Below, one piece after another: positions 50,100 to 57,840 of a stretch of DNA of 64,000 nt; the stretch's first letter is position 1, and every line of letters starts with the position of its first letter. A model generated the notes under the pieces. That model saw only the letters and a program-made list of their open reading frames with translations, was not told where the DNA came from and ran no database searches. This stretch comes from Mxb001 sp964537955 (lineage in GTDB: Bacteria > Actinomycetota > Actinomycetes > S36-B12): the NCBI GenBank assembly GCA_964537955.1, contig CAZICY010000005.1:1-64000 (forward strand). The letters are read 5' to 3'. Made by a program: the position numbers and the translations under genes.

Positions 50100-52069
50100 C
50101 CACGCCCCTGGAGCAGCTCGTCGCGCGATCCAACGAGATCGGCGCGGATCCCTCGCTCGTCGTCTACGGAGGCGGCAACACCTCTGCCAAGGGCATCGTC
50201 GTCGACCACCTCGGCCGCGAACAGCGCGTGATGTGGGTCAAGGGATCCGGTGCCGACATGCGGGGCTCGCACGCCTCCGACTACCCGGCCCTGCGGCTGG
50301 ACGAGTTGCTCCCGCTGCTGGACCGCGACCAGATGTCCGACGAGGAGATGACCGACCTCGTCGCACGGGCACTCGTGGACCCCGGCGCGCGCAGACCCTC
50401 GATCGAGACGCTGCTCCACGCCTTCCTGCCGTACACGCACATCGACCATGTCCACGCGGACGCCATCTGCGCCCTCACCAATCACGCGGAGGGCCCCCGG
50501 ATCGTGGCGGAGGCCCTCGGCGAGGGCTTCGCCTACGTCGACTGGATGCGCCCGGGCTTCACGCTGAGCAAGGTGGTCGCCGACCTCGGCGCTCGCGACG
50601 GCGTCGTCCTTGCCCACCACGGCCTCATCACCTGGGGCGAGTCGAGCGATGAGTGCTACCGGCGCACCGAGGCGGCGGTCGATCAGGCGCGCGCCTATCT
50701 CGAGGGTCTGCCGATCCGGGCAGCGGCTCCCACTGCCGTGCCGGACATGCCCGACGACGAGGTGGAGCGGCTCCTCCTGCGCCTGCGCGGAGCCATGGCG
50801 CGGACGGGAAGGCGCGTCCTGAGGGTCGACCGCCGTCTGCGCGCGGTCGCCGATCACCCCCTGCTCCCCGAGATCGTTGCGGGAGGTGTGAGCAGTGCTG
50901 ACCACATGCTGCGCATCAAGCCGCGCTCCGCGGTGTCCACCTCGTCGTACACGGCCACCGAGGATGTCGGTGCCTATGCCGCCGACTACGCGGCGTACGT
51001 CGAGCGGAATGGCGATGCGATGCCCGAGGGCTTCGGGATGCACGACCCCATGCCGCGCGTCGTGCTCGTGCCCGGACTCGGTGCGGTGACGACGGGCGCC
51101 ACGCTGCGCGACGCCGAGGTTGCCGCCGACATCGCGGTGCATACCCATGGCGTCGCGGCGACGGTGGCCGAGCGCATCGGGACGCCGCTCGGCCTGGACG
51201 AGCGGGAGACCTTCCGTTTCGACTACTGGCCGATGGAGCTCTACAAGCTGACGCTTCGACCGCCGTCCCCCGACCTCGCCGGATTCATCGCGATCGTCAC
51301 GGGATCCGCGTCGGGCATCGGTCGCGGCATCGCGCTCGAACTCGCGACCCGGGGCGCTTCCGTCGTGCTGGCCGACCTCGACGGTGACGGCCTTGAGGAA
51401 ACCGCTGAGCGCATGCGCGAGGCGGGCGTCACGGCCCCCGTGCTCGTGGCCGGCGACCAGTCGGACGAGGCCGTGGTGGACGAGACGGTGCGCGCGGCCG
51501 TGCGCACCTTCGGCGGCCTCGATGGCGCCGTCATCAACGCGGGCATCGGCGTCACGGGCACGCTCGAGGAACTCACGCTCGGGCAGTGGGATGCCGCCAT
51601 GCGCATCAACCTGGCCAGTGGCTTCCTCATCACGCGGGCCGCGATGCGAGCGATGCGCGCGCAGGGCTCAGGGGGCTCGCTCGTCTACGTCGCGAGCAAG
51701 AACGCCTTCGGCCCGGGAGCTGGCTTCGGTGCTTACTCGGTGTCGAAGGCAGGCATGGTGCAGCTCATGCGCATCGCTGCGCTGGAGGGCGGTGCCGCGG
51801 GCATCCGAGCCAACGCCATCAACCCCGATGCGGTCTTCGACGACTCGCGGCTGTGGGACGGCGGGCTGCGCGAGGAGCGGGCGGCGGCCCATGGCATCGC
51901 GCCCGAGGAGCTCGAGGACTTCTACGCCGCCCGCAACATCCTCAAGCGGCGCGTGACCACGGCTGATGTCGCGCGCACCGCGGCCTTCCTGCTCTCCGAC
52001 GCATCGTCGAGGACGACCGGCGCGGTCATCCCCGTCGACGGCGGTGTCGCGGGCGCGTTCCCTCGCTGA
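50096..52069 (+). CDS. Class II aldolase/short-chain dehydrogenase fusion
   Basis: A 657-residue two-domain protein of the RhaD/YuxG bifunctional type. The aldolase part (1-about 390) has YGGGNTSAK (24-32), KGSGADM and the zinc ligands HIDHVHAD (His115, His118, His120), with a further His at AHHG (174-175). The dehydrogenase part (about 395-657) has TGSASGIG (402-409), NAG, Ser534, and the catalytic Tyr547-x3-Lys551. Known relatives split rhamnulose 1-phosphate to DHAP and lactaldehyde and then act on the aldehyde. No rhamnose genes are near. Coupling to mtnA suggests 5-deoxyribulose 1-phosphate or methylthioribulose 1-phosphate as substrate, giving DHAP plus a C2 aldehyde. This is inference; a sugar-phosphate substrate such as rhamnulose is the alternative. 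Confidence 0.88.
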   Translation: MTTPLEQLVARSNEIGADPSLVVYGGGNTSAKGIVVDHLGREQRVMWVKGSGADMRGSHASDYPALRLDELLPLLDRDQMSDEEMTDLVARALVDPGARRPSIETLLHAFLPYTHIDHVHADAICALTNHAEGPRIVAEALGEGFAYVDWMRPGFTLSKVVADLGARDGVVLAHHGLITWGESSDECYRRTEAAVDQARAYLEGLPIRAAAPTAVPDMPDDEVERLLLRLRGAMARTGRRVLRVDRRLRAVADHPLLPEIVAGGVSSADHMLRIKPRSAVSTSSYTATEDVGAYAADYAAYVERNGDAMPEGFGMHDPMPRVVLVPGLGAVTTGATLRDAEVAADIAVHTHGVAATVAERIGTPLGLDERETFRFDYWPMELYKLTLRPPSPDLAGFIAIVTGSASGIGRGIALELATRGASVVLADLDGDGLEETAERMREAGVTAPVLVAGDQSDEAVVDETVRAAVRTFGGLDGAVINAGIGVTGTLEELTLGQWDAAMRINLASGFLITRAAMRAMRAQGSGGSLVYVASKNAFGPGAGFGAYSVSKAGMVQLMRIAALEGGAAGIRANAINPDAVFDDSRLWDGGLREERAAAHGIAPEELEDFYAARNILKRRVTTADVARTAAFLLSDASSRTTGAVIPVDGGVAGAFPR

Positions 52070-52072
52070 GGG

Positions 52073-52798
52073 TCACGCGAGTCGGATCTCGGTCATCTGC
52101 GCGACCTCGGGGTACGTCGAGTCGTCGATGGCGTGCGGCTCGCCGGGTCGGCGGACCCGCACGACCTGCCACCCGGCTTCGCTGGCCGCATCGAGCTCCG
52201 CGACGACGTCGGAGCAGAAGAGCAGGTCGCTGGGGTCCGCGCCGATCGCCGCGGCGATGGCGCGGTAGGACGATGCCTCTCGCTTGGGCCCGGCATTGGA
52301 CGTGTCGTAGTGACCGTCGATCCACCCGGTGAGATCCCCCTCCGGGGAGTGGGCGTACCAGTTGCGCTGGGCGAGCACCGACCCGGACGAGTAGACGGAG
52401 ATAGGTAGGCCGGCGTCGTGCCACTGGCGCAGGGCGACGAGCGCGTCGGGGAAAAAGTCCGAGACAAGTGCGCCGCTCGCGAAACCCTCCTCCCATACGA
52501 GGCCCTGGAGGTCCTTGAGAGGAGTGGCCTTGCGGTCCTCCCGGACCCAGCCGCGCAAGGTCGCGACGATCTCGTCGGCGGACGGGTCGCTGAGACCGGC
52601 CTCCCGCGCGACCTCAGCCACGATGCGGTCCGTCTCGGCCTCGCCTGCATGCTGCTCGAGCCAGGCGGGGAAGCGCTCGGAGGCATAGGGAAAGAGGACG
52701 TCGTAGACGAAGGCGGAGGCACTGGTCGTACCCTCGATGTCCACGACCACGTGCTGCACGTCGCTGAACTCGACCGGACCCGCGAGCTCGGAATTCAC
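52073..52798 (-). CDS. mtnC: Enolase-phosphatase E1 (acireductone synthase)
   Basis: HAD-superfamily enzyme that enolises and dephosphorylates 2,3-diketo-5-methylthiopentyl 1-phosphate to acireductone. The 241-residue protein has the nucleophile motif VVVDIEGTTSASAF, with Asp in DIEGT as in MtnC. It has motif II Ser in SVYSSGS, Lys in NAGPKREASSYR, and motif IV LFCSDVVAELDAA. It is the only salvage gene on the minus strand. Its GTG (52798) is 15 bases from the divergent mtnB ATG and has no Shine-Dalgarno; TAGCCT on the minus strand (52812-52807) lies eight bases before it, so leaderless transcription is possible. GTG 52759 is an alternative start. Confidence 0.92.
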   Translation of the reverse strand: MNSELAGPVEFSDVQHVVVDIEGTTSASAFVYDVLFPYASERFPAWLEQHAGEAETDRIVAEVAREAGLSDPSADEIVATLRGWVREDRKATPLKDLQGLVWEEGFASGALVSDFFPDALVALRQWHDAGLPISVYSSGSVLAQRNWYAHSPEGDLTGWIDGHYDTSNAGPKREASSYRAIAAAIGADPSDLLFCSDVVAELDAASEAGWQVVRVRRPGEPHAIDDSTYPEVAQMTEIRLA

Positions 52799-52813
52799 AA
52801 GCAGGGAGGCTAC

Positions 52814-53404
52814 ATGTCCACGGCCGATGACCTGGCTCGCGCGTCTCGCCGGCTCTACGCACTCGGCTGGATGCGGGGTACGTCGGGCAACGTCTCGGTG
52901 CGCGACGGCGACGACATCCTCGTGACCGCATCGGGCATCGACAAGTCGGCAGTGGAGCCCGAGGACGCCGTCCTCATCGACGCGCGCGGCGCGGCACTGC
53001 CCGGTCAGGAGCGCCGCCCCAGCGCCGAGGCGCCCATCCACGCCGCGGTGATCGCCGAGGCCGGAGCCGGGGCGGTGGTCCACGTGCACTCCTTGGCCGC
53101 GGTCGAGGCCGCCGCGCGCTGGCCCGAGGGCGTGCCGCTCGTCGATGTCGAGCAGCTCAAGGGCATCGGCCGGGGCGCCCACGGCGACGCCGTCGTCGTC
53201 CCGGTGGTGGCCAACTCCCAGGACATGGCCGACCTGTCGGCCCGGCTCCTGGAGGCCCGCGATCCGGGAGTCCCGGGCGTCGTCGTCGCCGAGCACGGGC
53301 TCTACGCATGGGGCTCCTCGCTGGGCGAGGCCATCGACCGTACGGAGAGCTTCGACTGGCTGTTCGACCACGCCCTGCGGCTGGATCGACTCGGCAGGGG
53401 CTAG
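52814..53404 (+). CDS. mtnB: Methylthioribulose-1-phosphate dehydratase
   Basis: Dehydrates methylthioribulose 1-phosphate to the diketo compound used by MtnC. The 196-residue class II aldolase-fold protein has GWMRGTSGNVSVRDGD, TASGIDKSAVEPED, the zinc ligands HVHS (about 89-91) and AEHGLYAWG (third His), and the acidic residue in PSAEAPIH. AGGGAGG lies just upstream of ATG 52814. It is divergent from mtnC and followed after 34 bases by mtnD. Its presence beside the separate aldolase fusion shows the locus encodes both the dehydratase route and an aldolase. Confidence 0.94.
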   Translation: MSTADDLARASRRLYALGWMRGTSGNVSVRDGDDILVTASGIDKSAVEPEDAVLIDARGAALPGQERRPSAEAPIHAAVIAEAGAGAVVHVHSLAAVEAAARWPEGVPLVDVEQLKGIGRGAHGDAVVVPVVANSQDMADLSARLLEARDPGVPGVVVAEHGLYAWGSSLGEAIDRTESFDWLFDHALRLDRLGRG

Positions 53405-53426
53405 TGCGCGGCGCGGCGCGGCGCGG

Positions 53427-53432
53427 CACAAT
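53427..53432 (+). promoter_or_regulatory. Possible leaderless -10 of mtnD
   Basis: CACAAT lies exactly six bases before ATG 53439 with no Shine-Dalgarno. It departs from TANNNT at the first base. Confidence 0.4.
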
Positions 53433-53438
53433 GCCCGC

Positions 53439-54035
53439 ATGACGATGCTGACCGTGTGGGCCGACGACCGGCCCGAGACGCCGATCCTGCGCACCCGTGA
53501 CCACTCCGAGATCGCCGAGGCGCTCACGCCCATCGGGGTCGTCTACGAGCACGTCCCCGTGGGTGATCGCCTCGCCGACACCGCGACCCAGGACGAGGTC
53601 CTCGAGGCCCATCGAACGCTGGTCGACCGCCTCATCGCGGAGCACGGCTATCGGCTGGTCGACGTCGCCCAGTTGCACCCGGTCGACTCCGACGAGTGGC
53701 GCGCGACGGCCGAGGCCGCTCGCAACAAGTTCCTCAACGAGCACACCCACGACGAAGAGGAGATCCGCTATTTCGTCGCAGGCTCGGGCGTGTTCTACCT
53801 CCACGTCGACGGTCGCGTGCACGCCATGCTGTGCACCCCGGGCGATCTGCTCAGTGTTCCGGCTCTGACCACGCACTGGTTCGACATGGGCACGGCCCCC
53901 GACTTCACCGCCATCCGCTTCTTCCATGACGACGACGGATGGGTCGGCACCTTCACCGGCAGTGATATCTCCACGCACTTCCCCACCTTCGACGAGCTCA
54001 CTGCAGCGGCTGCGCTGGCCGACGCCACCGCATGA
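53439..54035 (+). CDS. mtnD: Acireductone dioxygenase
   Basis: A cupin dioxygenase that oxidises acireductone to 2-keto-4-methylthiobutyrate (Fe form) or to methylthiopropionate, CO and formate (Ni form). In this 198-residue protein the metal ligands His102, His104, Glu108 (EHTHDEEEIR) and His146 (TTHWFD) keep the exact spacing of characterised enzymes. Metal identity cannot be read from sequence. cdd overlaps its stop by four bases (ATGA). Confidence 0.96.
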   Translation: MTMLTVWADDRPETPILRTRDHSEIAEALTPIGVVYEHVPVGDRLADTATQDEVLEAHRTLVDRLIAEHGYRLVDVAQLHPVDSDEWRATAEAARNKFLNEHTHDEEEIRYFVAGSGVFYLHVDGRVHAMLCTPGDLLSVPALTTHWFDMGTAPDFTAIRFFHDDDGWVGTFTGSDISTHFPTFDELTAAAALADATA

Positions 54036-54433
54036 CCGACGTCGAATGGGACGCCCTCCGGGCAGCAGCGCGGGAGGCTCGCGACCACGCCTACGCGCCC
54101 TACAGCCGGCATCCGGTCGGAGCCGCGGCCCTGACGACCGCCGGGCGCATCGTGACCGGGTGCAACGTCGAGAACGCCTCGCTGGGCGTCACCCTCTGCG
54201 CGGAGTGCGGCCTGGTGAGCGATCTCGTGCGCACGAGCCCGGCCGGCGAGCGCGAGCGCCTCGTCGCCTTCGCGTGCGTCGGCCCCGCCCCCGGCCCGCT
54301 CCTGCCCTGCGGTCGCTGCCGACAGCTCCTCCATGAGCACGGGGGAGCGGCGATCCTCGTCGATCGCGAGGGCGGACCCGTGACGCTGGGGACCTTGATT
54401 CCCGACGCCTTCGGTCCCGAGGCGATTCCGTGA
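54032..54433 (+). CDS. cdd: Cytidine deaminase
   Basis: Deaminates cytidine and deoxycytidine to the uridines. The 133-residue protein has NVENAS, the zinc and catalytic Cys56-Ala-Glu58, and PCGRC with Cys93 and Cys96. This is the tetrameric CDA family with normal length. It overlaps mtnD upstream and the phosphorylase downstream (GTGA), so a pyrimidine-salvage enzyme is built into the methylthionucleoside operon. A nucleoside importer and deoA lie 3-8 kb downstream. Confidence 0.95.
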   Translation: MTDVEWDALRAAAREARDHAYAPYSRHPVGAAALTTAGRIVTGCNVENASLGVTLCAECGLVSDLVRTSPAGERERLVAFACVGPAPGPLLPCGRCRQLLHEHGGAAILVDREGGPVTLGTLIPDAFGPEAIP

Positions 54434-55188
54434 CTGACCCGGGGCGGGGAGCGCTCGGGGTCATCGCCGGCACGGGCTTCTACGCACTCGACGCGCTCAA
54501 GGACGCCGCGGACATCGTCGTCGACACCTCATACGGTGCCGTCCGCATGCGATCGGGCATGCTGCACGACCGCCAGACGTTCTTCGTCTCCCGTCACGGT
54601 GTCGACCACTCCGTGCCCCCGCACATGGTCAACTACCGCGCGATCATCCAGGCACTGGTCGATGTCGGTGTCACGGAGATCCTCGCGGTCAATGTCGTCG
54701 GCGGCATCGGCCATGACGCCGGCGAGCTCGTCGTCATCGACGACTTCATCGACTTCACCCACCAACGTCCCCTGACGTTCTTCGACGGGTCCACACCCGA
54801 GGGCGTGGTGCACGTCGACATGGGCCAGCCCTACGACGGCCGGCTTCGTGCCGCATGGCTGCGCGCCGCGGCGGACGCGGGAGTCGACGTCACCCCCTCC
54901 GGGGTGTACGGGGCCTTCGAAGGCCCGCGATTCGAGACGAAGGCGGAGATCCGCATGGCGCGAGCCGCGGGCGTCACGGTCGTGGGCATGACCGGCGTAC
55001 CCGAGGTGGTCCTCGCCGCCGAGCGGGGCATCCCCTACGCGAGCCTGTGCCTTGTCGCCAATCCCGCAGCGGGACTGAGCGATGTCCCCATCAAGGTGGA
55101 GGACGTCACCGCCGTCGTCGCCCAGGGTGCGGCGACCGTGACGGGCATCCTCGAGCGGGCCGCCGGCATCCTGGCGGTGCCCTCGTGA
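54430..55188 (+). CDS. mtnP: Methylthioinosine/methylthioadenosine phosphorylase
   Basis: Phosphorolysis of a 5'-modified purine nucleoside to base and sugar 1-phosphate. The 252-residue protein has GTGF phosphate loop, SRHGVDHSVPPHMVNYRA, NVVGGIG and VVGMTGVPEVVLA. At the base-recognition position it reads LVANPAAG with Asn211, as in the Pseudomonas methylthioinosine phosphorylase, rather than the TDYD Asp pair of adenine-specific MTA phosphorylases. That fits an inosine-type substrate. The gene is coupled by four-base overlaps to cdd and to the deaminase, which would make the inosine nucleoside. Assignment as MTI phosphorylase is an inference from those two facts. Confidence 0.88.
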   Translation: MTDPGRGALGVIAGTGFYALDALKDAADIVVDTSYGAVRMRSGMLHDRQTFFVSRHGVDHSVPPHMVNYRAIIQALVDVGVTEILAVNVVGGIGHDAGELVVIDDFIDFTHQRPLTFFDGSTPEGVVHVDMGQPYDGRLRAAWLRAAADAGVDVTPSGVYGAFEGPRFETKAEIRMARAAGVTVVGMTGVPEVVLAAERGIPYASLCLVANPAAGLSDVPIKVEDVTAVVAQGAATVTGILERAAGILAVPS

Positions 55189-56480
55189 GCGTCGACCTCG
55201 TCATCCGCGGGGCGCGCTACGTGCTCATGAGCGACGCTTCGGGAGGCGTCGTCGAGCGTGCCGACATCGCCATCGATGACGGTCGGATCGTGAGCGTGGG
55301 CGAGCCCGTCGCCGAGGCGGACACCGTCATCGACGGCGAGGGCCTGCTCGTCATGCCCGGGCTCGTCAACCTCCACACCCATCTCGCCATGACTCTCCTG
55401 CGGGGCATCGCGGAGGAGGTGGACCTGCAGGGCTTCCTCGAGCGCGTCTGGGCGGAGGAGGCGAGGATCATGGACTCAGCCGGCGTCTACGCGGGCACGC
55501 GACTGGGTGCTCTCGAGGCGATTCTCGGTGGCACCACGACGGCGCTGGACATGTACTTCCATCCGGCCGATGCCCACCGCGGGGCGGTGGAGGTCGGACT
55601 GCGCCACGTCACCGGACCCGTCTTCTTCTCCTTCCCCGGCCCGGACCACCTCGAGTGGCATGAGCGGATGGCGCTCGCCCGCGCGTGGCCCCAGGCCCTG
55701 GAGTCGCTCGGCGGACCGCATGTGCCACCGGCGCTCATGCCGCACGCGGCCTTCACCGTCGGTCTGGAGCACCTCGCTGAGATCGCCGACCTTGCTCGCG
55801 AGCAGGGGGCTCTCGTGCATACGCATGCCTCGGAGAACGACCGGGAGAACGACGACACCGTCAAGGCCACCGGCATGCGGCCGGTGCCCACACTGGAGGC
55901 ATCGGGAGTCCTCGCCCTCGCGCCTGTCCTGGGACACGGCGTCCGCCTCGACGAGCATGACCGTGAGCGCGTCGCCGCGACCGGGACGGCGGTAGCTCAC
56001 TGCCCCGGTTCCAACCTCAAGCTCGCCAGCGGCGCCGCCGACATCGTGGGCTATCGAGACCAGGGCATCCGAGTGGGCATCGGCACCGACGGGTGCTCGT
56101 CGAGCAACGACCTCGACATGTTCGCCGCGATGCGCCTGGCGGCCAATCTCGCCCGGCTGGTGCGCGAGGATCCGGCGGCCCTGTCGGCTCGCGACGTCGT
56201 GCAGGCCGCCACGATCGACGGCGCCCGCGCACTGGGCCTGGGCGAGCGCATCGGCACCGTCGAGGTCGGCAAGGAGGCTGATCTCATCGCGCTGGACCTG
56301 CGCGCGCCCCACCTCGTGCCGGTCCACGATCCCTACACCTCCGTGGTCTTCAGCGCGGGTCGATCCGACGTACGACACGTCCTCGTCGCCGGCGCCCCCG
56401 TCGTGCTCGACCGACAGCCGACCCGTGTCGATGTCGATGACGTCATGGCTGCGGCGCTTCGTGTCGTGGAGGGGACATGA
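55185..56480 (+). CDS. 5'-modified adenosine deaminase (MtaD/DadD-like amidohydrolase)
   Basis: A 431-residue amidohydrolase of the ATZ/TRZ type. Metal ligands are His64 and His66 (VNLHTHLAMTLLRG), His212-x-His214 region (HTHASEN), His251 (GHGVRLD) and Asp302 (GTDGCSSSNDLDMF). HCPGSNLKLASG is characteristic of the SAH/MTA/5'-deoxyadenosine deaminase group. It would convert methylthioadenosine (or 5'-deoxyadenosine, SAH) to the inosine derivative used by the adjacent phosphorylase. The frame is open well upstream, but GTG 55185 in the phosphorylase stop gives the normal N terminus. The cupin gene overlaps its stop. Confidence 0.9.
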   Translation: MSVDLVIRGARYVLMSDASGGVVERADIAIDDGRIVSVGEPVAEADTVIDGEGLLVMPGLVNLHTHLAMTLLRGIAEEVDLQGFLERVWAEEARIMDSAGVYAGTRLGALEAILGGTTTALDMYFHPADAHRGAVEVGLRHVTGPVFFSFPGPDHLEWHERMALARAWPQALESLGGPHVPPALMPHAAFTVGLEHLAEIADLAREQGALVHTHASENDRENDDTVKATGMRPVPTLEASGVLALAPVLGHGVRLDEHDRERVAATGTAVAHCPGSNLKLASGAADIVGYRDQGIRVGIGTDGCSSSNDLDMFAAMRLAANLARLVREDPAALSARDVVQAATIDGARALGLGERIGTVEVGKEADLIALDLRAPHLVPVHDPYTSVVFSAGRSDVRHVLVAGAPVVLDRQPTRVDVDDVMAAALRVVEGT

Positions 56481-56947
56481 GCCAACTCGATGACATGAGC
56501 GCCGCCGAGGTCATCTCCGCGCTGAATCTGGAGTATTTGGAGGGAGAGGGTGTCTGGATCTCCCTGCTGTGGCGCACCGACCACGGCAACGCGATCTACG
56601 GCCTGCTCACACCGAAGGACTTCAGCGCCCTGCACATGCTGGATGAAGACGAGATGTGGGTGCATGTCGCTGGAGCGCCGGTGGAGATGCTCGTCCTGCA
56701 CTCGGACGGCAGCCACTCCGATCATGTGCTGGGCACCGATCTCGCCCTGGGCCACGAGCCGGCCGTGCGCGTGCCCGCCCGGGCCTGGCAGGGGTCGCGC
56801 ACCCAGGGCGAGTGGAGCCTCGTGGTGTGCTCGCTCGCCCCACCCTTCAGCGGGTTCACGCTGGCCGGCGACGACATCGACCTGCAGGCGTGGCCCTCTG
56901 CTGCTGCGCAGGCGCGCACGCTCATCCGCAGTGGGATGCCCGCGTGA
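56477..56947 (+). CDS. DUF985-type cupin protein
   Basis: A 156-residue single-domain cupin resembling the DUF985 (cupin_5) family: AIYGLLTPKDFSALHMLDEDEMWVHVAGAPVEML (about 39-72), then LGTDLALGHEPAVRVPARAWQGSR and LVVCSLAPPFSGFTL. The usual HRLxxDExW pattern appears as LHMLDEDEMW. No enzymatic function is established for the family. It is locked by four-base overlaps between the deaminase and an SDR gene, so it probably serves the same pathway, for example as a lyase or isomerase of a salvage intermediate or a sugar-binding protein. That is inference. Confidence 0.82.
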   Translation: MSQLDDMSAAEVISALNLEYLEGEGVWISLLWRTDHGNAIYGLLTPKDFSALHMLDEDEMWVHVAGAPVEMLVLHSDGSHSDHVLGTDLALGHEPAVRVPARAWQGSRTQGEWSLVVCSLAPPFSGFTLAGDDIDLQAWPSAAAQARTLIRSGMPA

Positions 56948-57642
56948 GCGGGCGCGTGGCGCTTGTCACCGGAGCGCGCGGGGTGGTGGGTCGTGCCCTG
57001 ATCGCGCGGCTCACCGGTGAAGGGTTCGACGTCATCGCGCACAGTCGCGGGGAGATCGGCGAGCCGCCCGCGGGTGCGCTGCTCCTCACAGGCGACCTGT
57101 CCGACCCGGCCGAGGCTCGGCGCGTGCGCGATGCGGTGGACCGCGTCGACCTCCTGGTCAACAACGCCGCGAGCCAGGTGGTGGGGGGCCTCGACACGCT
57201 CGCGCCCACCGACTGGACGGACATGCTGGGCTCCACCCTGCTCAGCGCCGTGCAGCTGTCGACAGTGCTGCGGCCGGTCATGCCACCCGGCTCGAGCATC
57301 GTCAACGTGACCTCGATCGAGGCCGGCGCGGCGTTCCCCGGTCACGCGCACTACGCCGCGGCCAAGGCCGCGCTCGAGTCCTTCACGCGGTCGGCTGCCC
57401 TGGAGTGGGCCGCTGACGGGATCCGCGTCAATGCCGTTGCCCCCGGCCTCATCGACCGTCCCGGCCTGGCGCAGGAATGGCCCGAGGGCGTGGAGTGGTG
57501 GGCGCGCACCTGTCCCCTGGGCAGGACGATCGAGCCGCGCGAGGTGGCCGACGCGGTCGCCCTGCTCGCATCGTCGACCGGGGTGTCCGGGATCGTGCTG
57601 CCGGTCGACGGCGGCTGGAGCGCGAGCGCACGCCTCGCCTGA
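56944..57642 (+). CDS. Short-chain dehydrogenase/reductase
   Basis: A 232-residue NAD(P)-dependent SDR. The cofactor motif is TGARGVVG near residues 9-16, followed by NNAAS, the catalytic Ser in NVTSIEAG and Tyr-x3-Lys in HYAAAKAAL, and the C-terminal VSGIVLPVDGGWSA. An HSR-type motif after strand 2 (AHSRGE) suggests NADP preference. The substrate is unknown. The GTG at 56944 overlaps the cupin stop, making this the last gene of the cdd-phosphorylase-deaminase-cupin-SDR unit. It could reduce or oxidise an aldehyde or sugar released by salvage. Confidence 0.88.
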   Translation: MSGRVALVTGARGVVGRALIARLTGEGFDVIAHSRGEIGEPPAGALLLTGDLSDPAEARRVRDAVDRVDLLVNNAASQVVGGLDTLAPTDWTDMLGSTLLSAVQLSTVLRPVMPPGSSIVNVTSIEAGAAFPGHAHYAAAKAALESFTRSAALEWAADGIRVNAVAPGLIDRPGLAQEWPEGVEWWARTCPLGRTIEPREVADAVALLASSTGVSGIVLPVDGGWSASARLA

Positions 57643-57753
57643 CGACAGCAGGACGAATCGCCACTCGTGTCACATGCGTCTCGTCTGCGACGCGCGCGGG
57701 TCACGGGAGGGTTACGACGACGAGCCACCCTCGGAGTTGCACTCGGTGACGAC

Positions 57754-57759
57754 TAGGGT
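57754..57759 (+). promoter_or_regulatory. Possible -10 element of the nucleoside importer operon
   Basis: TAGGGT lies about 80 bases upstream of the lipoprotein gene, with no good -35. Around it (57643-57840) I see no riboswitch-like fold; GAGT-TGC-ACTC at 57734-57744 is a minor symmetry. Confidence 0.3.
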
Positions 57760-57840
57760 TCAGGGAACGCTCGATACCCATCGTGAGCGGCGTAGCCCAG
57801 CTACGTGCGGATGGGATGACCACGACGAAAGGGCATGTGC

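Noticed and set aside
53401..53430. GCGCGGC tandem run before mtnD as a functional repeat
   Set aside because: A three-to-four-unit GC microrepeat is expected by chance in such GC-rich DNA and shows no structure beyond that.
57643..57840. Riboswitch upstream of the nucleoside importer
   Set aside because: No purine-, SAM- or B12-type conserved core or convincing multi-helix fold could be found by eye in the roughly 200-base leader.
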